From contig NZ_VRUU01000040.1 of assembly GCF_008039875.1 (NCBI RefSeq), positions 1 through 43,682 of the forward strand: 43,682 nt of DNA, written 5' to 3'. Source of the stretch: Methylobacterium sp. WL119. Its GTDB lineage: Bacteria > Pseudomonadota > Alphaproteobacteria > Rhizobiales > Beijerinckiaceae. The translations under genes were made by a program, and so were the position numbers. The notes under the pieces were generated by a model. It saw only the letters and a list, made by a program, of their open reading frames with translations. It ran no database searches and was not told where the DNA came from. Shown one piece after another: positions 17,081 through 26,178 of the stretch. How positions within the stretch are numbered: position 1 is the stretch's first letter; every line of letters starts with the position of its first letter.

Positions 17081-17737
17081 ATGGCCACGGCGACTCTCAC
17101 CATCTCGAGCCGGAACTACTCGTCGTGGTCGCTTCGCGGCTGGCTGATCTGCAAGATGGCCGGTCTCGACTTCGAGACCGAGGTGCTGCCCGGCGGCGAC
17201 GAGACCTCCCGCGCCGAGCTCCTCCACCTGTCGCCCTCGTTCCTCGTGCCCCGCCTGCACCACGAGGGCATCGTGGTGTGGGACACGCTGGCGATCGCGC
17301 AATACCTCAACGAGACCTTCCCCGAAGCCGGCTTCCTGCCGAAGGACGCCGCCGCGCGGGCGCATTGCCGCTCGATCAGCGGCGAGATGCATGGCGGGTT
17401 CATCAACCTGCGCTCGGCCCTGCCGATGAACCTGAAGGCCTTCCACCCGCGCTTCCGGGTGTTCAACGGCGCCAGGGGCGACATCGAGCGCATCGTCACG
17501 ATCTTCGACGATTGCCTCGCCCGCTACGAGGGCCCGTTCCTGTTCGGCGAGCGCCCGACGCTGGCCGACGCGATGTACGCCCCGGTCTGCACCCGCTTCC
17601 GCACCTACGACGTGACCCTGCCGCCGCGCGCCACCGCCTACCGCGACGCGATCCTGCACTGGCCGCTGATGGTCGAGTGGGCGGAGGCCGCCGCCGAGGA
17701 GCCGGAGGAGATCGAAGAGCTCGACATGGAGTTCTGA
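17081..17737 (+). CDS. Glutathione S-transferase family protein
   Basis: A 218-residue cytosolic protein with the GST layout. A thioredoxin-like N-terminal domain includes ISSRNYSSWSLRGW (likely glutathione-activating Ser/Tyr region), SPSFLVPRLHHEG with the cis-proline, and VVWDTLAIAQYLNE (the E/D-S/T glutathione-gamma-glutamyl contact is D-T here). A helical C-terminal domain includes LFGERPTLADAMYAPV, the N-capping motif. Substrate is unknown. It is a single gene after ccmH, 129 nt away, and ends in a hairpin shared with the convergent leuC. Confidence 0.88.
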   Translation: MATATLTISSRNYSSWSLRGWLICKMAGLDFETEVLPGGDETSRAELLHLSPSFLVPRLHHEGIVVWDTLAIAQYLNETFPEAGFLPKDAAARAHCRSISGEMHGGFINLRSALPMNLKAFHPRFRVFNGARGDIERIVTIFDDCLARYEGPFLFGERPTLADAMYAPVCTRFRTYDVTLPPRATAYRDAILHWPLMVEWAEAAAEEPEEIEELDMEF

Positions 17738-17747
17738 GGACGGGCTT

Positions 17748-17776
17748 CTTCCCTCCCCCGCAGAGGGGGAGGGAAG
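17748..17776. terminator. Bidirectional hairpin terminator between GST gene and leuC
   Basis: CTTCCCTCCCCC (17748-17759) and GGGGGAGGGAAG (17765-17776) form a perfect 12-bp stem with a 5-nt loop. It sits between two convergent genes, 11 nt after one stop and 26 nt from the other. The sequence resembles part of a repeat found again at the right end of the window (43613-43635). Confidence 0.7.
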
Positions 17777-17801
17777 GTCGCGCGCGAACCTGCCGAAGTG
17801 C

Positions 17802-19214
<1,413 letters not shown>

Positions 19215-19370
19215 GGCTCTGGTCGCTTCGCGGCGTGTCTGTGGCCGGCCTCTAGCCGGCGCGGAGGTCTTTAGTAAGGTTCGAAACGCGATTTCGGAAG
19301 TGCTCGCCGGCCGGCCGCCGCAAATGGCTGACCGGCATCGGCTGCAGGGGGGGCGGCCGGCCGCCTCCGG

Positions 19371-19580
19371 TCACGGCCGCCAGAACGGCTTGTCGGCCTC
19401 CGCGCGAACGGCACGGCGGTCGAGGCCGGCGTCGCGCAGCTGGTCGTCCCGCAGGCCGGCGAGCTCGCGGCGCGCCCGGTGGCGCCGGATCCAGGTCCGC
19501 ACCACGGACGGATCGAGACCGAAGATCCGCCAGCGGTCGGAGGCGGATGGCGACTGGGGTAGGGATGTGGCGGCGGGCAT
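19371..19580 (-). CDS. DUF1127 small protein
   Basis: The 69-residue product ends in the DUF1127 (YjiS-like) domain: WIRRHRARRELAGLRDDQLRDAG with an arginine-rich helix, then a short tail ending KPFWRP. Members are small basic proteins, often stress- or regulator-linked, and some bind RNA. The start at 19580 (MPAATSLPQ) is preferred. A longer frame from 19664 would put the start inside an inverted repeat that looks like an operator. The gene is divergent from a MocR regulator, an arrangement I recall as common for DUF1127 genes. Confidence 0.85.
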   Translation of the reverse strand: MPAATSLPQSPSASDRWRIFGLDPSVVRTWIRRHRARRELAGLRDDQLRDAGLDRRAVRAEADKPFWRP

Positions 19581-19637
19581 GATCAGCGGTCCGAAGCGGG
19601 GAGGGGAAAGCGATCCGGCCGGGATTGCCCGGGCAGG

Positions 19638-19665
19638 ATTGAACCGATACGAATCTCGGTTCAAT
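19638..19665. promoter_or_regulatory. Perfect inverted repeat, probable operator of the DUF1127/MocR divergent pair
   Basis: ATTGAACCGA (19638-19647) and TCGGTTCAAT (19656-19665) are exact inverted copies separated by 8 bp. The site lies between the DUF1127 start (19580) and the MocR start (19696), in a short AT-rich patch. A looser related sequence (ggatcaat) follows at 19681-19688. Binding by the neighbouring regulator is inferred. Confidence 0.6.
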
Positions 19666-19695
19666 ATGTTTATTGGCCTCGGATCAATTTAGCGG

Positions 19696-21036
19696 ATGAC
19701 CGATTACCGGAGCGTCGCCGACGCGGTCGCGGCGGAGATCGCCAGCGGGCAGATCAAGCCGGGCCATCGCCTGCCGCCGCAGCGCGCCTTCGCCTACGAG
19801 CGCGGCATCGCGGTCTCGACGGCGAGCCGCGTCTACGCCGAGCTGGCCCGGCGCGGCCTCACCCTCGGCGAGGTCGGGCGCGGCACCTACGTCCGCTCGG
19901 ACCTGAGCGCCCCGGTCCGGATGCAGCCGGAGCCGGCCCCGGGCGCGGTCGACCTCCAGCGCACCCATTCCAACCTGCCGGAACAGGACGTCGTGCTGAC
20001 CGAGGGGCTGGCCGCCCTCTCGCGGGCCGGCGCCACGGGCGCGGCCCTGAACCAGTACGGACCGGCGGGCACGCCCCGGGCGCGGGCCGTCGCCGCCCGC
20101 TTCCTCGCACGCGGCGATTTCGCCCCCGATCCCGACGGCGTCCTGTTCACCGGGAACGGGCGGCAGGGCTTGGCTGCGGTCCTGGCGGCGCTGGCGCGGC
20201 CCGGGGACCGCATCGGCTGCGAGCCGCTGACCTATCCGGTGGTGAAGGGCATCGCCGCCCGCCTCGGGATCGCCCTCGTCCCGCTCGCCCTCGACGCGGA
20301 GGGCATCCGGCCCGACGCGATCCTGCAGGCGCATCGTGCCGCCCCCTTGAGCGGCCTCTACCTCCAGCCGACCCTTCAGAACCCCCTGGGCCTTACCATG
20401 GGGCCGCATCGCCGGTCCGAGATCGCGGCGGTGCTGGCCCAGACAGGCCTCGTCGCGATCGAGGACGCGGTCTACAGCTTCCTCTCGGATGCGGTGCCGC
20501 TGGCGGCCCGGGCGCCGGGCCGGACGATCGTGATCGACAGCCTGTCGAAGCGCGTCATGCCGGGGCTGACGGTCGGCCTGATTGCGTCGCCGCCCGATTG
20601 GACCGACCGCCTCTCGGCCTCCGTCCGCCAGGGCGGATGGGCCGCGACCGGGTTTCCGCTCGCCGCCGGAACCCACTGGATGGGCGACGGCTCCGCCGCG
20701 CGGCTCGCCGTGGTCAAGCGCGCGGACGCGGTCGCGCGGCAGAACCTGGCCCGCGATTGCCTGGGCGACCTGTCGATCGGCGGCGACCCCTGCGCCTATC
20801 ATCTCTGGCTCGACCTGCCCGAGACCTGGCGCGCCGAGGCCTACGCGACGGCGGCCCTGCGGCAGGGCATCGCCATCACGCCGGCCTCGGCCTTCGCCAT
20901 CGTCCCGGGGCATGCCCCGAACGCCGTGAGGCTCGCGCTCGCCGCGCCGCCGCGCGACGACCTGCGCCGCGCCCTCACGGCGCTGCGCCGCCTGGTCGAC
21001 GTGCGCGACGACCAGATGATCGACGAGATGGGATAG
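19696..21036 (+). CDS. MocR-type transcriptional regulator (GntR winged helix fused to aminotransferase fold)
   Basis: The 446-residue protein has an N-terminal GntR helix-turn-helix (about 1-70: LPPQRAFAYERGIAVSTASRVYAELARRGL, positions 26-55). A fold-type I PLP domain follows, with the Schiff-base lysine at Lys285 (DSLSKRVMPG), the NQYGPAGTPRAR substrate region and QPTLQNPLGLTM. Such proteins use PLP or a PLP adduct as effector rather than doing transamination. It faces a DUF1127 gene across a perfect inverted repeat. The start ATG has a weak ribosome site (agcgg). The effector and main targets are unknown. Confidence 0.88.
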   Translation: MTDYRSVADAVAAEIASGQIKPGHRLPPQRAFAYERGIAVSTASRVYAELARRGLTLGEVGRGTYVRSDLSAPVRMQPEPAPGAVDLQRTHSNLPEQDVVLTEGLAALSRAGATGAALNQYGPAGTPRARAVAARFLARGDFAPDPDGVLFTGNGRQGLAAVLAALARPGDRIGCEPLTYPVVKGIAARLGIALVPLALDAEGIRPDAILQAHRAAPLSGLYLQPTLQNPLGLTMGPHRRSEIAAVLAQTGLVAIEDAVYSFLSDAVPLAARAPGRTIVIDSLSKRVMPGLTVGLIASPPDWTDRLSASVRQGGWAATGFPLAAGTHWMGDGSAARLAVVKRADAVARQNLARDCLGDLSIGGDPCAYHLWLDLPETWRAEAYATAALRQGIAITPASAFAIVPGHAPNAVRLALAAPPRDDLRRALTALRRLVDVRDDQMIDEMG

Positions 21037-21137
21037 CCTGGACCCGGAGCCGCGCGGCCCGTACGGCCTTGTCGCCACCGCATGGGGCGCCCATCATCGC
21101 GCCGGAACCACGCCCCGACGGCGCTAGGAGCCGACCT

Positions 21138-22115
21138 TTGAGCCTTCGACCCGAACTCCTGATGCTGAAGCCGATGCTCGCGAGCGTCGGCGAGGCGTTG
21201 ACGCCCGCCTTCGACCTGCACCGGCTCGACGCCGCGACCGACCGCGACGCGTTCCTCGCCGAGGTCGGCCCGCGCATCCGCGGCCTCGCCGTCAACGCCC
21301 AGGCCGTGGTCGACGGGCCGCTGCTGGACCGGCTGCCCAACCTGGAGATCGTCGCCAATTTCGGGGTCGGCTACGACACCATCGCTGCGGCCGAGGCCGG
21401 GCGGCGCGGCGTCGTCGTCACCAACACGCCGGACGTGCTCACCGACGAGGTCGCGGACCTGGCGATCGGCCTGCTGCTCGCCACGGTGCGGCAGATCCCG
21501 CAGGCGGACCGGTATCTGCGCGCCGGGCGCTGGCCGGAGAAGCCGTTCCCGCTCACGGCGTCGCTGCGCGGGCGCCGGATCGGCATCCTCGGGCTCGGGC
21601 GGATCGGGCGGGCGATCGCGAGGCGGCTCGAAGGCTTCGGCGTCGCGGTCGCCTATCACGGGCGGCGCCCGCAAGGCGACGTGCCCTACGCCTATCATCC
21701 GACCCTGGTCGGGCTGGCGCAGGCCGTCCACGTGCTGATGGTGGTGGCGCCGGGCGGCGCCGGCACGGACGGCCTAGTCGATGCCGCGGTGCTCGCCGCC
21801 CTCGGGCCGGAGGGCCTCCTGATCAACGTCGCCCGCGGCAGCGTGGTGGACGAGGCGGCGCTGGTCGCGGCGCTGGAGGCCGGCACGATCCACGCGGCCG
21901 GCCTTGACGTCTTCGCCGCCGAACCGCACGTGCCGGAGCGGCTCGTCGCCCTCGACCGGGTGGTGCTGCTGCCGCATGTCGGATCGGGCACGCACGAGAC
22001 CCGCGCCGCCATGGGGCAACTCGTCGTCGACAACCTGATCTCGTGGTTCGAGGGCCGCGGGCCGCTCACGCCGGTGGCGGAGACGCCCTGGCCGGCAGCG
22101 GGCGCCCGGGCATGA
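21138..22115 (+). CDS. D-isomer-specific 2-hydroxyacid dehydrogenase (hydroxypyruvate/glyoxylate reductase-like)
   Basis: The 325-residue NAD(P)-dependent enzyme reduces 2-oxoacids. It shows the Rossmann motif GILGLGRIGRAIARR (about 149-163) and the catalytic set Arg233 (NVARGSVVDE), Glu262 (FAAEPHVPE) and His280 (LLPHVGSGT). The TTG at 21138 is chosen because taggag precedes it by 7 nt; the first ATG (21162) would drop eight residues. Hydroxypyruvate reductase is plausible in a methylotroph, but the serine-cycle enzyme is a different gene in known strains, so the substrate stays open. The stop overlaps the next start as ATGA. Confidence 0.85.
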   Translation: MSLRPELLMLKPMLASVGEALTPAFDLHRLDAATDRDAFLAEVGPRIRGLAVNAQAVVDGPLLDRLPNLEIVANFGVGYDTIAAAEAGRRGVVVTNTPDVLTDEVADLAIGLLLATVRQIPQADRYLRAGRWPEKPFPLTASLRGRRIGILGLGRIGRAIARRLEGFGVAVAYHGRRPQGDVPYAYHPTLVGLAQAVHVLMVVAPGGAGTDGLVDAAVLAALGPEGLLINVARGSVVDEAALVAALEAGTIHAAGLDVFAAEPHVPERLVALDRVVLLPHVGSGTHETRAAMGQLVVDNLISWFEGRGPLTPVAETPWPAAGARA

Positions 22116-22972
22116 ATCCGGCCCGGAACACCGTCTGCCTGCGGCTGGCCGCCGGGGCCTGGCTCGCGCTGGTCGGCGCGGCCGCCGGGCAGGATGCTCC
22201 CGCCCCGTCCGCTCCTCCGGCCTCGCCTGCATCCGAGCCTCCGGCCGCGCCCGCACCCTTCGCGATCACCCTGCCCGAGGGGCGCGGCGGCGTGCCCGGC
22301 ACCTGGGACCTCTCGCGCGACGGCACCAACCGGCGCTGCGTGATGACGCTGGCCTCCGAATCCGGCGAGGCCGGGCAGAAGGTGTACTTCCCGGCCGGGT
22401 GCCGGCGGTCGGTGCCGGTGGTGGGCGCGGTCGCCGGCTGGCTCTTCGCCGACGGCGTCGTCCGCCTCGTCGACCGCAACGTCCGCCCGGTGCTGGCCTT
22501 CGCCAAGCGGCCCGACCAGCGCAGCTACGTCGCTACCGCCGAGGCGGGCGAGAGCTACAGCCTGGTGCCCCTCGAGATCGCGGCGATGCGTGCGTCGAGC
22601 CCCCTCGACCCGATGGCAATCGCCGCGGCGCCGCCCGAGGCCGCGCCCGATCCGGTGCCGGCGCAAGCTCCGCGGTCGGCCCCGGGGCCCGGGGCGCCGG
22701 CGGGGATCTACGCGCTCGACCGCCTGCTCAACCGCGACGTCTGCCGCCTCGATCTCGGCGACGGGCCGGGTGCGCCGGTGCGCCTCCTCCCGGGCTGCCG
22801 CGACAGCGGGATCGAGGTGTTCGATCCGGCGACGTGGCGCACGAGCGAAGGCCGCATGACCCTGGTGGCCAAGCGCGGGCACGTGGTGAACCTCGTGCCC
22901 GCCGGCGACGGAACCTGGCGGCGCGACCCGGAGACCGGCGTCGCCTTCGTGCTCCGCCGGGTCGCGCCCTGA
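22112..22972 (+). CDS. Secreted protein with two AprI/Inh protease-inhibitor-like domains
   Basis: The 286-residue protein has a signal peptide (MNPARN, then LAAGAWLALVGAAAGQ) and a proline/alanine linker. Two domains resemble the AprI/Inh metalloprotease-inhibitor barrel (about 60-155 and 205-284). Each has a GxWxL- or GIYAL-like opening, a Cys-x-L strand (RRCVMTL; RDVCRLDL), and an FPAGCRRS/LLPGCRDS segment giving a likely disulfide per domain. AprI proteins protect periplasmic targets from serralysin-type proteases; two tandem copies are less usual. It is coupled to the dehydrogenase gene by a 4-nt overlap, although no functional link is evident. Confidence 0.75.
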   Translation: MNPARNTVCLRLAAGAWLALVGAAAGQDAPAPSAPPASPASEPPAAPAPFAITLPEGRGGVPGTWDLSRDGTNRRCVMTLASESGEAGQKVYFPAGCRRSVPVVGAVAGWLFADGVVRLVDRNVRPVLAFAKRPDQRSYVATAEAGESYSLVPLEIAAMRASSPLDPMAIAAAPPEAAPDPVPAQAPRSAPGPGAPAGIYALDRLLNRDVCRLDLGDGPGAPVRLLPGCRDSGIEVFDPATWRTSEGRMTLVAKRGHVVNLVPAGDGTWRRDPETGVAFVLRRVAP

Positions 22973-23014
22973 GGCTTGCCGCCGCCGGGCTCGTCCGCTG
23001 CTCGCGACGGGCCT

Positions 23015-23662
23015 TTACTTGGCAGCGTCCGCCTTGCCGGCATCGTCCTTCGGCTTCTCCTTGCCGAGGTAGATGTATTCCGGCGCCGCGCGGAGCTGGT
23101 CCTTGTCGGTGTTGATCATCGCCCGCAGCGCCTTGCCATCGACGCGCTGCAGATGCATCGCGCTCGGGTCGACCGCGACGTACTTGGTGCCGATCCCGAG
23201 GAAGCCGCCGACGCCGACGACCCAGGCCTTCACCTTGCCGTCGAAGCCGATCACCACGTCGGCGATCTCGCCGATGGTCTCGTTGGCGCCGTTGATGATG
23301 GTCTGGCCGACGAGCTTCGAGCTGACCATGTCGTCGGGCGACTGCGCGACGAAGGTCGGCCGCAGGTTGTCGGTGAAGGTCGCGGGCTGCCCCGGCACCG
23401 CCTCGACCGGCTTCATCGGCGCCGCCGACGCGTCGGGCTTCACCGGATCGGGCTTGACGACGTCGGGCTTGACGGAGTCGGGCTTGGGCGCATCCGGCGA
23501 GGCCGTCGCTGGCTTCTCGGGCGGCACGGCCTGGGTGCCCGGCGCGGCCGTGGTCGGGGACGACGTCTGCGCGAGCGCGAGGCTCGGTCCCAGGACGGTC
23601 GTGCCCAGGGTGAGGAGGACCGTTCCGGCAATCAGGCTGCGCATCGCGTCTCGTCTTTCCAT
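23015..23662 (-). CDS. Exported PRC-barrel domain protein
   Basis: The 215-residue protein has a signal peptide (MRSLIAGTVLLTLGTTVLGP, then LALAQ). A proline-rich linker contains VKPD repeats (about 63-76), and a PRC-barrel domain follows (about 108-205: SSKLVGQTIINGANETIGEIADVV, 24 residues in two parts, then KYVAVDPSAM). PRC-barrel proteins of this exported type are common in Methylobacterium-like genomes, and their ligand is unknown. The start may instead be the ATG at 23644, which begins the signal peptide directly. It is divergent from a glutathione peroxidase gene. Confidence 0.82.
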   Translation of the reverse strand: MERRDAMRSLIAGTVLLTLGTTVLGPSLALAQTSSPTTAAPGTQAVPPEKPATASPDAPKPDSVKPDVVKPDPVKPDASAAPMKPVEAVPGQPATFTDNLRPTFVAQSPDDMVSSKLVGQTIINGANETIGEIADVVIGFDGKVKAWVVGVGGFLGIGTKYVAVDPSAMHLQRVDGKALRAMINTDKDQLRAAPEYIYLGKEKPKDDAGKADAAK

Positions 23663-23860
23663 CGTCGCCCCGAGCCCGATCCGGCCCGGGGTCTACAGTG
23701 AAGCTCCCCCGCAAAAGGCCCGCCGCATCAGAAGGTTCCACCGTGCCCGCATGGTGCGCCGGCTCCGGAAAACGCGAGGGGGCCGCCCTGGACCTCGCGG
23801 CCGCGTGCGCCATCTGGTCGTGGGCCGAGCCCGCGACCGCTCCGGAGGCCGTACCCGCCC

Positions 23861-24427
23861 ATGACCCTGCTCCGCCGCGAAGCCCTCACCCTCCTCGGTG
23901 CGGCCATGAGTGCCGCCGCCGGCAGCGCCCACGCCCTCGATGCCGGGACGCGCGCCACCGCCTTCGCCTTCGACGGGCCGGAGGGCGGGGCGATGCCGCT
24001 GTCGGCCTATGCCGGGCGGCCGATCCTGGTGGTCAACACCGCCACCGCGTGCGGCTATGCCGGGCAGCTTACCGGGCTGCAGACGCTGTGGACGCGCTTC
24101 CAGGAACGCGCGCTGACGGTGATCGGCGTGCCCTCGCCCGATTTCGGCAACCAGGAGCCCCTCGATGGCGCCGCCATCGCCGAGGCCGCCCGCAAGAACC
24201 ACGGCGTCACCTTCCCGCTCACCGCCAAGACGCGGGTGAAGATGCCGGGCGCCCACCCGTTCTACCAATGGGCGGCGCTGGAGAAGCCCGGCGAGACGCC
24301 GCGCTGGAACTTCCACAAGTATCTCGTGGCCCGCGACGGAACGCTGGCCGCCGCCTTCGCGACCCAGGTCGAGCCGACCGACCCGCGGGTGATCAGCGCG
24401 ATCGCCGCGGCGCTCGACAAGGCTTGA
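23861..24427 (+). CDS. Glutathione peroxidase family protein, probably exported by Tat
   Basis: The 188-residue protein belongs to the cysteine-type glutathione/thioredoxin peroxidases that reduce hydroperoxides. Catalytic residues are Cys64 (NTATACGYAGQL), Gln98 (FGNQEP), and Trp149/Asn150 (RWNFHKYLV). The N-terminus LRREALTLLGAAMSAAAGSAHA looks like a twin-arginine signal, unusual against the mostly cytosolic family. A ggagg site lies about 12 nt before the ATG. Confidence 0.88.
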   Translation: MTLLRREALTLLGAAMSAAAGSAHALDAGTRATAFAFDGPEGGAMPLSAYAGRPILVVNTATACGYAGQLTGLQTLWTRFQERALTVIGVPSPDFGNQEPLDGAAIAEAARKNHGVTFPLTAKTRVKMPGAHPFYQWAALEKPGETPRWNFHKYLVARDGTLAAAFATQVEPTDPRVISAIAAALDKA

Positions 24428-24444
24428 GCGTCACGGCCTGAGGC

Positions 24445-25011
24445 TCACGCCGCCGGCGCCTTCTCCCGGTCGGCCCCGCGCGACACCTTCAGCAGCGCGT
24501 CGAGCTCGCGTCCTGCCGCCTCGATGCGCGCGGCCACGGTCGCGTCGGCGACGACGCCGTCCGCGATCTCGTCGCCGCCGGCATAGACCGAGGTCGGCGC
24601 GATGTGCGCGGAGAAGAACCCGAACAGCGGCCGGAGCGAGTGCTCGACCACCAGCGCATGGCGCAGGCCGCCCCCCGTGGCGGCGAGCGCCACCGGCATG
24701 CTGACGAGGGCCTCGGCGTCGACGAAATCGAACACGTGCTTGAACAGGCCGGAATAGGCGCCCTTGTAGACCGGCGTCCCGACGATCAGCGCGTCGGCCC
24801 CCTCGATCGCCGCGACCAGCGCCTCGGCCGCCGGCGGGAGGCCGTCGCGCGTGAGCGCGCCGAGGCCCGGCCCGGCATCGATCAGGTCGATCACGCTCAG
24901 GTCGATGCGGCGATGGCGGCCGAGCTGCGCGCCGATCGCCTCGACGAGCGTGCGGGTACGCGAGGGCCGGTTGATGCTCGCCGAGAACGCGACGACGCGG
25001 GGCAGGGGCAC
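24445..25011 (-). CDS. NADPH-dependent FMN reductase, SsuE/MsuE type
   Basis: The 188-residue flavodoxin-like reductase supplies reduced FMN to a two-component monooxygenase. The phosphate-binding start is RVVAFSASINRPSRTRTL, and the SsuE signature GTPVYKGAYSGLFKHVFD lies at about 88-105. Start is GTG at 25011 with a gagg site 8 nt upstream; the open frame extends much further upstream but loses all similarity. No intact partner monooxygenase is adjacent. A coding-like remnant at 25380-25602 may be what is left of one. Sulfonate or sulfone sulfur use is the family's usual role. Confidence 0.85.
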   Translation of the reverse strand: MPLPRVVAFSASINRPSRTRTLVEAIGAQLGRHRRIDLSVIDLIDAGPGLGALTRDGLPPAAEALVAAIEGADALIVGTPVYKGAYSGLFKHVFDFVDAEALVSMPVALAATGGGLRHALVVEHSLRPLFGFFSAHIAPTSVYAGGDEIADGVVADATVAARIEAAGRELDALLKVSRGADREKAPAA

Positions 25012-25770
25012 GGATGGAACCTCGGGACTCGCCGGAGCGCCCCGGCCCGTGGAGGCCGGCGGCGCGATCGGTCCGTTGTGACCGGTCCGGCGACGCTTGG
25101 GAACCACCGCGGGCCGCGACTCCGGCACCGTGTCAGGGCCTGTCCGTCCGCTCCCTGGGGGCCCCGACGGAAGACCCGAGGTCATGGCGTCGGTTCTTCG
25201 AGCGCGGGGGACGATCCGGCGGAGCGCCGGATCGGAGGCTGAGGACGGCGCCCACGAGACCGGGACCGGTCGGCCCGTGCTTCGGGCCGAAGCCGCGCAG
25301 CCGCCGGAACCGGACCGCGCGGGGGGGGCGAGCCGGTGCGCAGGGCGACGACCGCCTCGATGCGGTCGACATCCGATAAGGATCGCGACGTCGACCAGCG
25401 CCGGCCGCCACAGCCGCGGCGCGACCGCCCACGCGATGCCGAGCTTGCCCGCTCGGGCGGAGAACGGCTCCGGTCCGCCCGCCGCACGCTCCTTGGCCCG
25501 TGCCATCGGGGCGGTTCGTAGCGGGACGCCGAAGGCGACGTGCTTCGCGATCATCGTCACCGCGAGCGCCGCCGTCGTCGAGACCGGAACCAGCGGCATC
25601 GTTCCCCCGAGCGTCGCCCCAAGGCCGGAAGCGTTGCACGCGCCGGTTGGTATTTCCTGAACCGGCGCGGGCGCGCGGGCGGCGTTCCGTTCCGCAAATG
25701 CGAAAGCTTGACAGGCGGGGCGAAGTCCTCGCGATGGTGCCTCCCCGAAGCGTCGGAGACCCGTCCTCCC
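25012..25770. other. Gene-poor stretch between FMN reductase and DoxX genes
   Basis: About 760 bp without an intact gene I can support. Frames on both strands are open, as expected at this GC content, but show no family similarity except a short minus-strand piece near 25380-25602. A TTGACA at 25708-25713 could be a -35 box for the DoxX gene, but no good -10 follows at 17 bp. Confidence 0.5.
25380..25602 (-). pseudogene. Possible remnant of a flavin-dependent (LLM-class) monooxygenase
   Basis: On the minus strand from about 25602, the stretch PLVPVSTTAALAVTM, then IAKHVAFGVPLRT, has strong G/C third-position bias. It recalls the region of SnaA/DszA/NtaA-type monooxygenases that reads roughly D-P-L-x-x-x-x-A-x-A-x-x-T, then H-x-G-F-G-x-T. 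Coding character fades near 25380. It lies beside an SsuE-type reductase, the natural partner of such enzymes. The match is made by eye and is short. Confidence 0.25.
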
Positions 25771-26178
25771 ATGAACTCGCTCGTCCCGCGCCTGAACGGC
25801 TACGCGCCCTACGCCCTGTCGCTGCTGCGCGCGGTGACCGGCCTCGTGTTCCTGCAGCACGGCACGCAGAAGTTGCTCGGGCTTCCGCCGCGGACGATGC
25901 CGGCGCCCGAGCTGCTCTCGCTCGCCGGTGCCGCGGGCCTGCTCGAGCTGGTCGGCGGCACGCTGATCGTGCTCGGGCTGTTCACCCGGCCGGTCGCGTT
26001 CTTGCTGTCGGGCCAGATGGCGGTGGGCTACTTCCTCGTCCACGCACCGAAATCGCTGTTTCCGGCGGTGAACGGGGGCGATGCCGCGATCCTGTTCTGC
26101 TTCGTGTTCCTCTACCTCGTCTTCGCGGGCGCCGGCCCCTTGAGCGTGGACGCCGCCCGCGCCGGCCGCCGCTACTGA
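25771..26178 (+). CDS. DoxX family membrane protein
   Basis: A 135-residue protein with four hydrophobic helices and the DoxX pattern: LLRAVTGLVFLQHGTQKLLG, then GLLELVGGTLIVLGLFTRPVA, then FPAVNGGDAAILFCFVFLYL. DoxX-type proteins are small inner-membrane proteins, some linked to quinone or thiosulfate metabolism; the specific role here is unknown. Its last 7 bp overlap the convergent MRJP gene. Confidence 0.88.
   Translation: MNSLVPRLNGYAPYALSLLRAVTGLVFLQHGTQKLLGLPPRTMPAPELLSLAGAAGLLELVGGTLIVLGLFTRPVAFLLSGQMAVGYFLVHAPKSLFPAVNGGDAAILFCFVFLYLVFAGAGPLSVDAARAGRRY

Noticed and set aside
19581..19664. Longer DUF1127 protein starting at 19664
   Set aside because: This would place the start codon inside the perfect inverted repeat and add residues unlike the family.
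24445..26043. FMN reductase as a fusion with a long N-terminal extension
   Set aside because: The extension has no consistent coding character or motif, and a GTG with a good ribosome site fits the normal family length.
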